In this document: one piece after another, positions 32,797-42,540 of the stretch
Position numbering within the stretch: the stretch's first letter is position 1
Layout: each line of letters starts with the position of its first letter
Assembly (NCBI RefSeq): GCF_018531495.1
Contig: NZ_JAHDTI010000028.1
Location: 1 to 64,000, forward strand
Source of the DNA: Nonomuraea sediminis
GTDB lineage: Bacteria; Actinomycetota; Actinomycetes; Streptosporangiales; Streptosporangiaceae
DNA length: 64,000 nt
Direction of reading: 5' to 3'
The notes under the pieces: generated by a model
Database searches by the model: none
What the model saw: the letters and a program-made list of their open reading frames with translations, nothing else
Told to the model about the DNA's origin: nothing
Program-made: the position numbers and the translations under genes

Positions 32797-35270
32797 GACC
32801 GCACCTCCTGCGCGCTGCCCACTCCCCCTCGATGATCATCATGCCTGCTGTCGTCAGGTTTGTCGTGCGTCGGGTTCGTGTCCAGCCAACGGAGCAGCTC
32901 CTCGGAGATCAGGTCTACTCCGATGCGCCCCGCTCTGCCATCCAGATCGCGGAAAATGCATTCCCCGTTGCCGAGCGAGCGCAGCACGGCCTGATGCTCT
33001 TCCGAAGCGTCCACCCCGAGTAGCGACATCACGTGACCCACCTCGACCCGCTCGGTCGAGCGGAACGCGAACACCGACGACAGACAGTTGGTGACCTGCT
33101 CGTTCAGCAGGTCACCCGCGTTCTGGGAGACCAGCACGAGCGCGGTGTTGCGGGAACGGCCCATCCGGCTGACCTCGGGCACCAGCTTGGCGCCCTCAGG
33201 CGTGGAGGTGATGGCCCAGGCCTCGTCCAGGAAGATCGCCTTGGGCGCGCGCCGGTCGAGGCCGTTCATCAGGCGGCGGGCGAACTGCGAGACCAGGTAG
33301 AGCAGCGCCACGGACAGGCGCTGCTCGTAGGAGTAGTCGTCGCGGCCGGTCGCCACGTCGGGCAGCGTCAGCCCGCCCAGCGTGAACACCGTCGTCCAGC
33401 CCTCGCTGTCGATCTGGTCGCCGCCCGAGGGGTCGAAGCAGAGCGTGGCCAGGTGCATCTCCGACATCGAGCGCAGCACCGCGCCCAGGTTCTTCGAGGC
33501 GGGGTCGTCGGCCTGCTCCAGGTGGTCGACGACCTTGCCCAGGGATGGGTCGTCGCCGTTGGAGACCGCGGCGACGGCCTGGATCATGGCCGACTCGCGT
33601 TCCTCCGACATCCTGGGCAGCAGCAGCCGCAGCGTCTCGGTGGCCATGGTCTTCTTGGCCGCGATGTCGTCGCCGAAGGAGAACGGGTCGAGCAGCCCCG
33701 GCGCGGCCGAGCCGAGCGGGATGATGCGCGCCTTGCGCTCGCGCTTCTGCAGCAGCTGCACCAGCGACTCGGCGTCGCCCTTCGGGTCGATGACGGCCAC
33801 GGTGACCCCGCGCAACGCCATCTGGTAGATCATCAGCAGCGCGAGCGTGGTCTTGCCGCCACCCGGCTCGCCGGTGATCGCGATGGCCGTCGGCCGGTTC
33901 CTGGTCGCGGCGACCAGCGGGTCGAAGTGGACGATGCTGCGGGCCCTGCCCACGGTCTCGCCGATGTACGGCCCGCGCCACCCCTCGGTGCCGTCGCCGA
34001 GCGTGTCGCCCAGCTCCACCGTGGCGGTGGCCATGCCGCCCGCGATGGTCCGCAGCGGCTGGCGCTGCGCGTAGGCGTTGACCCGGACCTTCTCGCCCGG
34101 CAGCGCCTCGCAGAACAGCGAGAACTGGTCACCGGTGGAGTTGACCACGTCGATGCCCATGTCCCTGTAGTGCTCCACGACCGCCTCGACGCGCTGGACG
34201 CAGATCTCCTCGGTCGGCGCGGCCACGATCAGCCTGTGCCAGCCGTACACGAAGGGCAGGCGTTCCTTGGTGATGCCGTGCTCCAGCATGCGGGCGGCGT
34301 CGATCTGCTCGGCCAGCGCGATCGGGGCCTCCGCGCCCGCCTCGCGGATGTGGATGTCCATGTCGCGGGCGTGCGCCAGCTTGCGCGCCACGTCCTTGGA
34401 GGCCTTGACCGGCGGGATGAGGCGCATCCTGCTGGAGATCTCGACCGGGAAGGGCAGCTGGTCGGCGAAGTGCATCCACGGCTCGCCGTCGGGGAACGGC
34501 ATCAGGTCGGGGAAGCGCGCGAACGACAGGTGCGCCACGTAGGAGTCGCCCTGCGGCTGCACGATGCGCAGCAGCGACCTGCCGTTCTGGATCTCGCCCT
34601 CCACCAGCGACTCGATCTCGCCCTTGCCCCAGCGGCGGCGCGGGCTCGCGCTGGGCGGCGGGTCGCCGAGCGCGCCGTTCGTGGCGTGCTGGAACAGCCA
34701 CGCCACCTCGACCGAGGTGGCGTGACGGGCGTAGAGGGCGCTGGAGGCCAGAGCCCGGCCCAGCCGTTCCGCCTGTTCGGTCCAGCGGGTGATCTCACCG
34801 TCGGGGACGTGGTCGTCGTCGATGCCGAGCGCCTTCTCGGTGCGCTGGTAGAAGCCGAACAGCTGGGAAAGGACGCCCGCGCCGAGCTGCTTGCCACGAG
34901 GGCCGAGCCGTACGCCCAGGTAGACCTCCTTGGACCAGAAGTCCTTGGACCAGACGTGGCGGTACATCTCCTCCAGGTAGTCGCGCCAGCCGGGGCCCTC
35001 GTCGGAGGTGGCGTTCAGCGCCATCGCCCACTCGGCGGCCGGGTAGGTGCGGTGCGCGACCCGCAGGTGGACCTCCGCGTCCGGCATGCGGATCGCCGCC
35101 AGCGCGATCGTGATGTTGGTGGCCAGCGCCTCGCGTTCCTCAGGGGTGACGAACTCGTAGCTGACCGTCGGCAGACGGAAGTACGCCCACGCCGAAGTCT
35201 CGGTGAGCAGGATCCGATCGTCGAAGTAGCGGACCGCCAGCCGCTGGTGCGTGCGGGACGCCCTGCTCAT
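32793..35270 (-). CDS. VirB4/TcpF-like secretion ATPase
   Basis: 825 residues. The N-terminal half is the VirB4 N-domain with PrgI-like lead (RILLTETSAWAYFRLPTVSY). The C-terminal motor has Walker A ITGEPGGGKTTLALLMIYQM, PKGDAESLVQLL, Walker B KAIFLDEAWAITST and a TALVLVSQNAGDLL sensor/arginine-finger zone. This is the conserved energy source of every T4SS; in Gram-positives it assembles the channel. It is 4 bases from the TcpE-ParA gene. Confidence 0.95.
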   Translation of the reverse strand: MSRASRTHQRLAVRYFDDRILLTETSAWAYFRLPTVSYEFVTPEEREALATNITIALAAIRMPDAEVHLRVAHRTYPAAEWAMALNATSDEGPGWRDYLEEMYRHVWSKDFWSKEVYLGVRLGPRGKQLGAGVLSQLFGFYQRTEKALGIDDDHVPDGEITRWTEQAERLGRALASSALYARHATSVEVAWLFQHATNGALGDPPPSASPRRRWGKGEIESLVEGEIQNGRSLLRIVQPQGDSYVAHLSFARFPDLMPFPDGEPWMHFADQLPFPVEISSRMRLIPPVKASKDVARKLAHARDMDIHIREAGAEAPIALAEQIDAARMLEHGITKERLPFVYGWHRLIVAAPTEEICVQRVEAVVEHYRDMGIDVVNSTGDQFSLFCEALPGEKVRVNAYAQRQPLRTIAGGMATATVELGDTLGDGTEGWRGPYIGETVGRARSIVHFDPLVAATRNRPTAIAITGEPGGGKTTLALLMIYQMALRGVTVAVIDPKGDAESLVQLLQKRERKARIIPLGSAAPGLLDPFSFGDDIAAKKTMATETLRLLLPRMSEERESAMIQAVAAVSNGDDPSLGKVVDHLEQADDPASKNLGAVLRSMSEMHLATLCFDPSGGDQIDSEGWTTVFTLGGLTLPDVATGRDDYSYEQRLSVALLYLVSQFARRLMNGLDRRAPKAIFLDEAWAITSTPEGAKLVPEVSRMGRSRNTALVLVSQNAGDLLNEQVTNCLSSVFAFRSTERVEVGHVMSLLGVDASEEHQAVLRSLGNGECIFRDLDGRAGRIGVDLISEELLRWLDTNPTHDKPDDSRHDDHRGGVGSAQEVRS

Positions 35271-35273
35271 GCC

Positions 35274-38162
35274 TTACCGCTCACCGATTCGGGTCCCCGG
35301 GGGATCACTGGCCAACTCCTCTTCACTCGCACGGGAAGACCTACCTGCCGTCTGTGCTGCGAATCCCGCGACCACGACCCCGGCGAGGGCGAGATAGGCC
35401 CGCCGCCCGGCCGCGCGCAACTGCCCTGGCTCGACCACGTCCGCGCCGCCCGGCGCCAGGTCGTCCTCCCAGGGCACCCGGACGATGGCCCTGCACCTGC
35501 CGCTGGCCACCGACTCGGCCTGCTCGACGTCCGACATGCTGCGCCTGCTGACTCCGTTGACCACCATGACCGCGCGCCTGCGCAGGTCGGCGCAGCCGTG
35601 GCCGTCGAGCCACTCGTAGGTCATGGCGACCGCCTCGGCCGCCTCCTCGCTGGCCGGCACGACCAGGACCAGCTGGTCGGCGTACGGCAGGACCCTGGCG
35701 GCCAGCGCGGGCGCCGGGTCGACGACGGCCAGCTTGTAGTACCGGTCGATCAGGTGTACGGCCTGGCCGAGGCGGTCGTCGGAGAACAGGCTCCGGTCCG
35801 CCAGCCGGCGCTCGGCCTCGGCGTCGGAATCGGAGCCGATGACCTCGAGCCCCGAGGGTGTCCTGGTGGTGTAGCCGCGCATCGTCAGATAGCCGCTGAC
35901 CCGGTCGAGCCCGGACAGCAGTGAGGTGAGCGTCTCGGGGGACTCGGGCTTGACCCGGTTGGACAGCGTGTGCGCGCCCGCGCTGGCGTCTACGGCCAGC
36001 ACCCGGTCGTCGCGGTAGCGGGCCAGCGTGTGGCCGAGCATGAGCGTGGTCGTGCTCTGGCCCGCTCCTCCTGTGCAGCCGAGTATCACGATCCTGCGGC
36101 TGCCGCTGAAGACGGCCCTGGCTCGGGCCTCGTCGATCTCGGAACCGTCGCTGCGCACGCCGCTGCCGCCGACCACGACCTGGGCGATGCGCCGCCATCC
36201 GCCGGAGTCGCGCCCGACCACGGACTCGACCCGCCGCACGCGCGCCTCGCGCTCGGCGCCCGGGCGGGGCCCGGGTACCTGCCCCGAGCCGCCCTCCAGC
36301 ACCAGCGGCGGCGCCTCCCCGGACCGCTGCCCTGACCGCTGCGGGGCCGCCGCGCGGGGTTGCGTCTCCGCGCCCGTCCCAGCCCGGGAGTCGGCCCGTG
36401 TCTCCGTGCTGGTCCCGCCTGGTGTCTCCGCGCCGGTCCCCGCCCGGGAGTCAGCCCCTGTCCCTGCCCGCGGTTCCGCGTCCTCGTGTGTCCCGGGGCG
36501 TGCGTCCTTGTTCTCGGTCTCGACGCGCGCGGCCTGGCCCTGCGTGCCGTCGCCTCGCGGCTGTCCGGTGCGCGCCTCGTCGTGGGCGGTCGGGGTGGCC
36601 TCGAGGGGGTTCGCCGCCTCGCCCGTCCTGCTCGTGCGGGTCGGCTCGTCGCTTCCGGACGGGCGGGAGATGGGCTTGGCGTCAGGCCGCAGGATCGGCC
36701 ACACCGGGCGGGCGTCCGGAGTGGCGCTCTGGCGGGGTGGCTGGCCCTTGCGGTGCTGCAGGCGCGCGGCCTCTTCCTCGCGCGAGGACGCCTCGGTCTC
36801 GGCCTCCGGAGCGTCGGCGCTGGCCGCGAGCCGCCGCAACCGCCGCAGCGCCTCGGTGTCGATCGGCTTGCCTGTCCGCTCGCCCTTGCGCCCGCGCTCG
36901 GGCCCCTTGCCCTCGGCACCTTCCGGTACGGCAGGCGTCTCCTGTACGGCGGGCCGCTCCACACTCCGACGCGCCGCAGGCACCGACGCAGCCCCCGCCT
37001 CGCCCTGGGAAGCGCGGGCCGCCTCGACCTGAGACGCGGATCCCGCCTCGACCTGAGACGCGGATCCCGGCTCGGCCTGAGACGCGGATCCCGCCTTGGC
37101 ACGGGAGGCCGTGACCTCCTCGGTCTGGAAGGAGGCGGATCCCGCCGCGGTGACCGCCTCGGCCTGGGAAGCGGTTCCTGGCTCGGTCTGAGACGTATGG
37201 CCTGGCTCGGCGCGGGAGGCGGTGTCCGGGGCGGACTGTGGAGCGGGGGTGACCGGCTCGTCGTGGGAGATGGGGGTCGGTTCGAGCTGGGGCAGGGAGA
37301 ACGGCTTGGACCGGGAGGCGGTGTCCGGGGCGGACTGTGGGGCGGGGGTGACCGGCTCGTCGTGGGAGGCGGGGGTCGGTTCGAGCTGGGGCAGGGAGAA
37401 CGGCTTGCGCCGGGAGGCGGGGGCCGGGTCCGCCGGGGAGGCGGTGGTCGGGGGGGCCTGCCGTACCGGGGAGTCCGGGTCGGATCGCCGTGTCCGGCGG
37501 GCGGGGCGGTCTGCGGTGGGCGGGTGGTCCTCGGCGGGGCGGCGGACACGGCGGTCCGGGGAGGCCGGCCGTACCGGGGAGTCCGTGGCGTGGGCCTTGG
37601 AGGTGCCGAGGGCGGGGGCGGCGCCGCGGCGGGGAGCGCCCCAGGTGGTGGGCTCGGCGAGGGGTGCCTGGACGGCGGCGGCAGCGGCGGCCGCGACCGC
37701 GGGGCGGACCTCGCGCACCGCGGGGGCGGCGACCCGCTCGCGCTGGGAGTGGCGGGCCTTGCGCGGCTGCTTGGCCTTGACGCGGACCTTGGCGGGCGTG
37801 GCGCGCCAGACCCGGCCGGAGAAGGTGATCGACTCGGGCTCGGAGCGGGGGGCCAGGCGGTACCAGGCGCGCGGCTCGCCGAGGTAGCGCAGCTGCGACT
37901 CGAGCAGCTCGGTCAGGCGCTTGCCCTCGATGACCGGGCGGGTGGACAGCCACGTGACGATGCCGGGCGGTACTAGGAACAGCACATGCCAGGGCATCGC
38001 CACGGGCACGTGCAGCAGCAGGAGCAGCAGCGACCACGGGACGAACACACCCACGAAGACACCGATCCAGACGATCGGAAGCGGCATCGGCAGCCGTAGG
38101 TCGTACAGCTTGTAGAGCCGCTTCTCAATTCGCCAGATATTGGTATACGTGGGCAGGTCCAC
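35274..38162 (-). CDS. TcpE-like membrane domain fused to ParA/MinD-like ATPase
   Basis: 962 residues. Residues ~1-110 are a TcpE domain: TNIWRIEKRLYKLYDLRLP then two TM helices (IVWIGVFVGVFVPWSLLLLL, WHVLFLVPPGIVTWL). Residues ~130-640 are disordered and rich in Ala/Pro/Glu/Ser with 33-residue tandem repeats (99-bp units 37214-37312 and 37313-37411). The C-terminal ~270 residues form a ParA/MinD-like fold: P-loop ILGCTGGAGQSTTTLMLGHT, RVLAVDAS, LAVVDPAPALAARVL, LVLVVPASEEA, AVMVVNGVS. The Walker A lysine is replaced by Gln (GGAGQST), so hydrolysis may be lost or altered. Confidence 0.85.
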   Translation of the reverse strand: MDLPTYTNIWRIEKRLYKLYDLRLPMPLPIVWIGVFVGVFVPWSLLLLLLHVPVAMPWHVLFLVPPGIVTWLSTRPVIEGKRLTELLESQLRYLGEPRAWYRLAPRSEPESITFSGRVWRATPAKVRVKAKQPRKARHSQRERVAAPAVREVRPAVAAAAAAAVQAPLAEPTTWGAPRRGAAPALGTSKAHATDSPVRPASPDRRVRRPAEDHPPTADRPARRTRRSDPDSPVRQAPPTTASPADPAPASRRKPFSLPQLEPTPASHDEPVTPAPQSAPDTASRSKPFSLPQLEPTPISHDEPVTPAPQSAPDTASRAEPGHTSQTEPGTASQAEAVTAAGSASFQTEEVTASRAKAGSASQAEPGSASQVEAGSASQVEAARASQGEAGAASVPAARRSVERPAVQETPAVPEGAEGKGPERGRKGERTGKPIDTEALRRLRRLAASADAPEAETEASSREEEAARLQHRKGQPPRQSATPDARPVWPILRPDAKPISRPSGSDEPTRTSRTGEAANPLEATPTAHDEARTGQPRGDGTQGQAARVETENKDARPGTHEDAEPRAGTGADSRAGTGAETPGGTSTETRADSRAGTGAETQPRAAAPQRSGQRSGEAPPLVLEGGSGQVPGPRPGAEREARVRRVESVVGRDSGGWRRIAQVVVGGSGVRSDGSEIDEARARAVFSGSRRIVILGCTGGAGQSTTTLMLGHTLARYRDDRVLAVDASAGAHTLSNRVKPESPETLTSLLSGLDRVSGYLTMRGYTTRTPSGLEVIGSDSDAEAERRLADRSLFSDDRLGQAVHLIDRYYKLAVVDPAPALAARVLPYADQLVLVVPASEEAAEAVAMTYEWLDGHGCADLRRRAVMVVNGVSRRSMSDVEQAESVASGRCRAIVRVPWEDDLAPGGADVVEPGQLRAAGRRAYLALAGVVVAGFAAQTAGRSSRASEEELASDPPGTRIGER

Positions 38163-38220
38163 GCAGTCCTCCTCTCCACCGCTCGCTCGTTCAATGACCG
38201 CCGGGGAGCGGTCTCAACCC

Positions 38221-38502
38221 TTACTTGATGCCTAGAGCACCGGCGATCGCCTTCGCCGTCACCTCGATGATGTTGGGAACGTAGAAGATCACGCCGATCG
38301 CCACAGCCAGTATGAGGAATTGCACGAATCTCGTGATCTCGCGGGTGAAGAGGAAGAAGAGCGCGACCACGGAGACCACGACGAGGAAGAGGGGCGCGAA
38401 GAAGGCGCGCAGGAAGTTGGCGAGCCCCTCGGTGTTGACGCCTGTCGGGACGGGCGACGGCGACAGCTCGATCAGGTTGAGCACTAGGGTTTTCAAGATC
38501 AC
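38221..38502 (-). CDS. Small two-TM membrane protein (TcpD-like)
   Basis: 93 residues. Two hydrophobic segments: FFAPLFLVVVSVVALFFLFT and FLILAVAIGVIFYVPNIIEV. Size, topology and position between TcpC and TcpE match TcpD of clostridial Tcp systems and VirB2/3-like small subunits. Stops 58 bp before the TcpE-ParA gene. Confidence 0.8.
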   Translation of the reverse strand: MILKTLVLNLIELSPSPVPTGVNTEGLANFLRAFFAPLFLVVVSVVALFFLFTREITRFVQFLILAVAIGVIFYVPNIIEVTAKAIAGALGIK

Positions 38503-38547
38503 TTCGGGTCCTCCCGGGGGGTACCGATCAGCAGCGCGGCCGCGACT

Positions 38548-39576
38548 CTAGCCAATGGCGCGTCCAGCGCCGCGGATGTCGTGGACGTACCATTTGTCGC
38601 CCTGCTTCTCGACGGTGAGGCGGTAGGCCTGCTCGAGGTGGCCGCCGGCCGCGCTCTGGTCGGAGGCGGTCGGGTCGGTGGATGGCACCGCGCCCGTGGG
38701 CACGGCCCAGACCACGACAGCCTGGATCTCTCTTGTGGCACCCCCCACAGGCACCACGACGCTCTTGAGCTGTCCGAAGGTGAGGGCACCGCCGAAGTTC
38801 GGCGGCAGGCTGCTGCCCGGGGCCATGTAGCGCTGCAGCCTTACCGTGTCACCCTCGGCGTAGGCCTTGAAGAAGTCCTCGAGTTGAGGCTTGATCTCGG
38901 CGGCCGCCGCGTCGTCACCTTCCGGCTCGGCGACCTGAGGGAGGTCGGCCGCCGAGGGAGCGGGCAGGAGGGCGGGACGGCCTGAGACGACGAAGCGCCT
39001 GCCCGCGTCCTTGCCCGAGTAGTAGATGGGCACCGACAGCAGCAGGCGGCGGTTGCCGGTCTGGAACGCCACCGAGACGACGGCGTTGCGGGAGTCGATG
39101 ATCTCGATGTCGTAGGGCTGGATGGCGGAGGCGCCCATCTTGCCGTAACCGTCCCAGCCGAACTGCCGGTCGGCGCCGTCGGGGAGGAAAGCAGCCAGCT
39201 TTCCTGCCCTGCTCTCGGCGGTGGTGGCGTCGAATCCCAGGTAAACGCCCGCGAACTGGGCGGCGAACGCCATCCCGCTCTCGCTGGGGAATCCCTCGCT
39301 CGCCTTCTCCGCGCCATTCGCACTCGGCGCACTGCCCTGCGTAAACCGCTCAAATGGTGCACGGACCCCATTAACCACGATAACCAGAATAAGCGCCCAA
39401 AGAATGACTCGGCCGGTCCACACCAGCCAGCGTCCTCCACCGCCCGACCAGCCCCCTCGGCGGGGTCTGCGCGAGGACGGTGGGTCGTCGAAGTCGGCCG
39501 GGTCGAGGCGTGCCGAAAGCTCGGGGTCGCCAGCGATCCGAGGACCGTGCTGGACGGTTGACCTACGAGCCATCAC
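38548..39576 (-). CDS. TcpC/VirB8-like conjugal transfer protein
   Basis: 342 residues. One N-terminal TM (WLVWTGRVILWALILVIVVN), then two NTF2-like domains: ~90-210 (FAAQFAGVYLGFDA ... VVSVAFQTGNRRLLLSVPIY) and ~225-340 (KPQLEDFFKAYAEGDTVRLQ, WYVHDIRGAGRAIG). This is the TcpC layout (PF12642). First gene of the 13.6-kb train; its promoter should lie in 39577-39880. Confidence 0.9.
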   Translation of the reverse strand: MMARRSTVQHGPRIAGDPELSARLDPADFDDPPSSRRPRRGGWSGGGGRWLVWTGRVILWALILVIVVNGVRAPFERFTQGSAPSANGAEKASEGFPSESGMAFAAQFAGVYLGFDATTAESRAGKLAAFLPDGADRQFGWDGYGKMGASAIQPYDIEIIDSRNAVVSVAFQTGNRRLLLSVPIYYSGKDAGRRFVVSGRPALLPAPSAADLPQVAEPEGDDAAAAEIKPQLEDFFKAYAEGDTVRLQRYMAPGSSLPPNFGGALTFGQLKSVVVPVGGATREIQAVVVWAVPTGAVPSTDPTASDQSAAGGHLEQAYRLTVEKQGDKWYVHDIRGAGRAIG

Positions 39577-40609
39577 GCCTCCGCTCGCGCCGATCCCCCC
39601 GGCTGGCGCGGTGTCGTCCGTTGTCGATCCCCATCATCCGGTGAAGCAGTCACCTTATCCGGTCTCGTCATTGTTCCAGGAAAGCCACGCCCATGCTGCA
39701 GGCATCGCCGCTCCCGGGCAAACCGAGTCCGCATGGCGGACCCGAGCGACCTCCTTCTGCCATCGTCAGTCGAATAACCATTTGACCAGGGCAAATGCGG
39801 ACGAACGGATAACCTGGCGGCCAGGGATTGGTGTCCAAATAGCGCAGGGACTGTCCCGACCCACGCATTTGGTATATGACCCGCCCCTCAACCTGCACCT
39901 CCACCACGCCCCGTACGGCCCGCCCTGCCACCCCCACGCGACCTGCTGGAACGCCGGACACACGCAGGTGAGCAACCACCCACCCACCTCCAGCCCCACC
40001 CGGGAAAGCCCTGCACGGCCCGGCCACCACAGACCGGGACACGCACGCCCCCCGCCGCCACAGACCGGGCACACGCACGCCCCCGCCGCCACAGACCGGG
40101 CGCACACTCGCCCCGGCCGCCACAGGACTGGCACGCAGTCGCCTGGACACCGCGGGCCTGGCACACACCACCCCCCTGGCCTAGCCACCGCAGGCCAAGC
40201 ACACCAACCCCTGACTCGGCCACCGCAGGCCGGGCGCACACCACCCCCTGGCCTGGCCACCGCAGGCCAGGCACGCCAACCCCTGACCCAACCACCGCAG
40301 GCCTGGCACGCACCGGCCACGGTCTGCCACAGGCGCACCCATCGAGCTGCCCGACCTGTTGCAACGGCGACGCGCAAGAGGACGGCCCGCCGCACACATC
40401 CAAACGCCCCATAGGCGTACAACCCGCCCACCACCGTGCGATCGGGGCACGCCGGACACGGCTTCGGGATCGTGGAGTGCCGGATGCGGCCTTGGAGGCG
40501 GCACACATCGGGGTGCTGCCTTGGATCTGGGGAGAGCCGGTTGGGGCGCTGTGGAGCGGACTGTCGGGCCGCGCCGGGGGATCTTGCTGGGGGGGCGCCG
40601 CCCGATGGG
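39577..40609. repeat. 1-kb intergenic region: promoter side plus degenerate GC-rich tandem array
   Basis: 39577-39880 is comparatively balanced and probably holds the tcp-train promoter; an inverted repeat CATTTG (39779) / CAAATG (39792) is seen. From ~40020 to 40320 an imperfect array recurs about every 33-36 bp around CCACCGCAGGCC-GGCACAC and CCACAGACCGGGCACAC, with doublets of period ~66-70 bp. Open frames across it are low-complexity and not credible genes. Confidence 0.55.
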
Positions 40610-40918
40610 TCAGGCGGGCTCTGGGTCCTCGGGGGGCGCGGGGCGGCGGCTCTGGAGGTCTACTACCGGGGCCGGGGCGCCGGACTTCACGGCGCGCTCC
40701 AAGGAGCCTCTCAGGTCGGCGAGCATCGTCGTGGTGTCACGGCCGCGCAGGCGCGTGACGACCTCGTTGCGCTCGTCCACCTTCCTGCGCAGGTAGGCCT
40801 CGCGATTGACGCGCAGGCCGTACATGAGCTCAACCCGAAGCAGGGCGAGCTCCTCCTCGAGGCTGATACCCGCGAGCGTGGGTGCGGGACGTCGTTTCCG
40901 GATGATGCGACGGATCAT
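40610..40918 (-). CDS. Small basic hypothetical protein (102 aa)
   Basis: ATG 40918 follows a strong GGGAGGGCC RBS. A basic N-terminus (RRIIRKRRP) is followed by a Leu/Glu-rich helical stretch (SLEEELALLRVELMYGLRVN, YLRRKVDERNEVVTRLRGRD) likely to form a coiled coil, and a Pro-rich end. It is soluble and not recognised. It is upstream of and same-strand as the T4SS-like train but separated by ~1 kb. Confidence 0.6.
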   Translation of the reverse strand: MIRRIIRKRRPAPTLAGISLEEELALLRVELMYGLRVNREAYLRRKVDERNEVVTRLRGRDTTTMLADLRGSLERAVKSGAPAPVVDLQSRRPAPPEDPEPA

Positions 40919-41452
40919 GAGGCCCTCCCGAGTCAGCGTGAACGCCGTGACGATTCGACGCGTAGGGGAGCAAAGTGGTTGACGCAGCAGACATTGAAGC
41001 CGAACCTATTCCCGCTCCCTCCCCCGAATGCCCGCCGTACACGCCCCTCCCGGGTCGCCGTACGCGGGGCGCCGGACTCCGCCGTGCGGGTTCTCGCCGA
41101 CCCGGCGCTGGGGGCGCGGGTTGGGGTTCGGGGCTTGTTGAGGTTGTCCGGACGCGACGGTCTTAGCCTCGGCGGGTACGGCACTTGTGGCCCGCCGTAC
41201 GCAGGCGTGGCCCGCCGTACACGAGCCCGCATCGCCGTACACGAACGTGACCCGCCGGACGCAAAGCTGCGCCGCCGAGCATGGCCGCCCTACACGAGCC
41301 TGCCGTACGCGAGCCTGCCGTACGTGTGCCCGCCGTACGCGAGCCCGCCGTACGCGAGCCCGCCGTACGCGAGCCCGCCGTACGAGTCCTCGCCGCACAC
41401 GAGCGTGAGCCGTCGTGCGTGGGTGTGGGGCGTCGGGTGTAGGTGTGAGGGG
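40919..41452. repeat. Intergenic minisatellite of 15-bp units
   Basis: From ~41185 to 41400 a 15-bp unit close to GAGCCCGCCGTACGC is repeated, degenerate at first and near-perfect for the last six or seven units (41292-41395). The unit carries the GTACGGC core that recurs in other intergenic regions. Every frame across it gives only Arg/Ala/Val or Pro/Tyr repeats; no gene is supported. Confidence 0.7.
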
Positions 41453-42529
<1,077 letters not shown>

Positions 42530-42540
42530 GTCCAGGGAGT

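Noticed and set aside
33033..35924. 963-codon plus-strand frame
   Set aside because: It is antisense to the VirB4-like gene, which has full motif support; the plus frame shows only His/Arg/Val-rich shadow composition.
36360..37976. 538-codon plus-strand frame rich in Gly/Arg
   Set aside because: Shadow of the TcpE-ParA linker; no domain and composition typical of GC-rich antisense frames.
28342..39576. Biosynthetic or phage-tail (contractile injection) cluster
   Set aside because: No sheath, tube, baseplate or scaffold enzymes; VirB4, VirB6, TcpC and TcpE features fit a type IV system instead.
40020..40320. CRISPR-like array
   Set aside because: Repeats are imperfect, the would-be spacers are themselves repeated, unit lengths drift, and no cas gene is near.
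41290..41400. Arg-rich or Pro/Tyr-rich repeat protein over the 15-bp array
   Set aside because: All frames are equally open because the unit is a multiple of three; no RBS and no non-repeat domain.
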